64,000 bases of DNA from Paramecium sonneborni (Eukaryota > Ciliophora > Oligohymenophorea > Peniculida > Parameciidae), in contig CAJJDN010000029.1 of assembly GCA_905182985.1 (NCBI GenBank), positions 612,530 to 676,529 of the forward strand, given 5' to 3'. The notes beneath the pieces were generated by a model. It was not told where the DNA came from. It did not search any database and saw only the letters and a list, made by a program, of their open reading frames with translations. Both the position numbers and the translations under genes were made by a program. This document shows positions 63,601 through 64,000 of this stretch, piece after piece (within the stretch, counting starts at the first letter, position 1; every line of letters starts with the position of its first letter).

Positions 63601-64000
63601 AAAAGTAGTTTGCTTATAATTTGAGAATGAAATGATTTTAAAGACAAAACAATTGTAAAATTTTAATAATGAAATATGTGCGATAGCTATATCACCCTTT
63701 GGAGATAAATTGATAAGCGGTGAACCTGATTCATCTATAAGATTATGGGACATAGATAAAGAATATTGTTTGAGCTGGATTTCTAATTAGAATGATGAAC
63801 CACTTGTGTTTGCATTTTTCCCTTATGGTAAAGCATTTGTTGGAGGTATTAAGGATGGTTCAGTAAATTTATATAGAATAGATTCAAAAAATAAGATCTA
63901 AAAGCAAAATTAAAAATAAAGGCAAAATTAATCACAAATAGAAAAATTGGAAGGCTAAAATGAAGAACTATATTTCTCATGTTGTAAATCCTTTTCAAGA
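51658..64000 (+). CDS. Giant NLR-like protein: helical N-terminus, coiled coil, NACHT ATPase, pentapeptide repeats, long WD40 array (3' end outside window)
   Basis: In-frame ATG 51658; an internal ATG at 51784 is the alternative start. One intron at 52774-52799 (26 nt). The frame then holds to 62100 and continues one frame over to the window end, over 4000 residues. Residues 1-380 are helical and HEAT-like; 380-1240 are Gln/Lys-rich coiled coil. Near 1274 lies Walker A GNAGSGKS; near 1354 the Walker B box FILMILDSYDEM with the acidic pair of NACHT/STAND ATPases. About 1920-1970 is a pentapeptide-repeat stretch (SDTNISGLSFYNSNLSNSKF). WD40 repeats run from about 1981 on, beginning GHQSEVQIALFSP. 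In animals, fungi and bacteria such STAND proteins are switches: ligand binding to the repeats triggers nucleotide exchange and oligomerisation. That role is inferred here. The frame slips once between about 62100 and 62125. Confidence 0.9.
62138..62203 (+). repeat. 33-bp tandem duplication in the WD40 region
   Basis: Two adjacent 33-bp units encode QYLAAKKDLGS and QYLAAQTNLGS. They differ at a few bases. The duplication adds 11 residues inside one propeller blade, immediately after the frame slip in the same gene. Confidence 0.85.

Noticed and set aside
60512..63753. Minus-strand open frames at 60512-60694 and 63511-63753
   Set aside because: Antisense to the WD40 array of the giant plus-strand gene; no motif of their own.
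1..64000. CRISPR arrays, bacterial operons, ribosome binding sites and insertion sequences
   Set aside because: Genetic code, introns and protein families show this is ciliate nuclear DNA; no such bacterial features were seen.

Overview
The window is nuclear DNA of a ciliate, almost certainly a Paramecium. TAA and TAG occur freely inside open frames where Gln is expected, and TGA is the only codon that ends genes. Many genes contain introns of about 19-32 nt, mostly GTA...TAG. The DNA is very AT-rich. Reading with TGA as sole stop and removing tiny introns restores nine long, mostly intact genes that a standard-code search would shatter. In each gene whose exons I resolved, total length minus introns is a multiple of three.

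Layout: 1-1523 (+) is the 3' part of a WD40 gene with ten 126-bp repeats. 2555-3899 (-) is a zinc-binding/TPR gene with seven introns. 5037-7337 (+) and 24667-26893 (-) are paralogous coiled-coil/WD40 proteins. 8399-9817 (-) and 21945-23281 (+) are secreted H-type lectin-like proteins. 12683-16760 (-) and 34694-41536 (-) are giant cysteine-rich surface proteins with multi-pass C-terminal membrane regions. 19467-20162 (+) is an open frame with a polyglutamine run written entirely in TAA codons. 28684-30051 (+) is an unrecognised four-intron gene. 46199-48683 (-) is a MORN-like repeat gene with 18 introns at two repeated positions. 51658 to the window end (+) is a giant NLR-like gene: helical N-terminus, coiled coil, NACHT ATPase, pentapeptide repeats and a very long WD40 array.

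Between these lie long AT-rich spacers with debris: a 5'-truncated LINE reverse transcriptase (32.3-33.4 kb), a decayed copy of the MORN-like repeat (31.6-32.1 kb), and decayed genes at 42.3-45.3 kb. A run of 263 Ns is flanked by an exact 584-bp duplication, probably an assembly artefact. The intact genes show no internal eliminated sequences, which suggests somatic (macronuclear) DNA. Spacing is loose and transposon and pseudogene debris is retained, unlike the compact P. tetraurelia macronucleus.

There is no operon logic. The common thread is recognition-type repeat proteins: surface antigen-like, lectin-like, WD40, TPR, MORN-like and one NACHT receptor-like protein. A role in self/non-self sensing is inference only.
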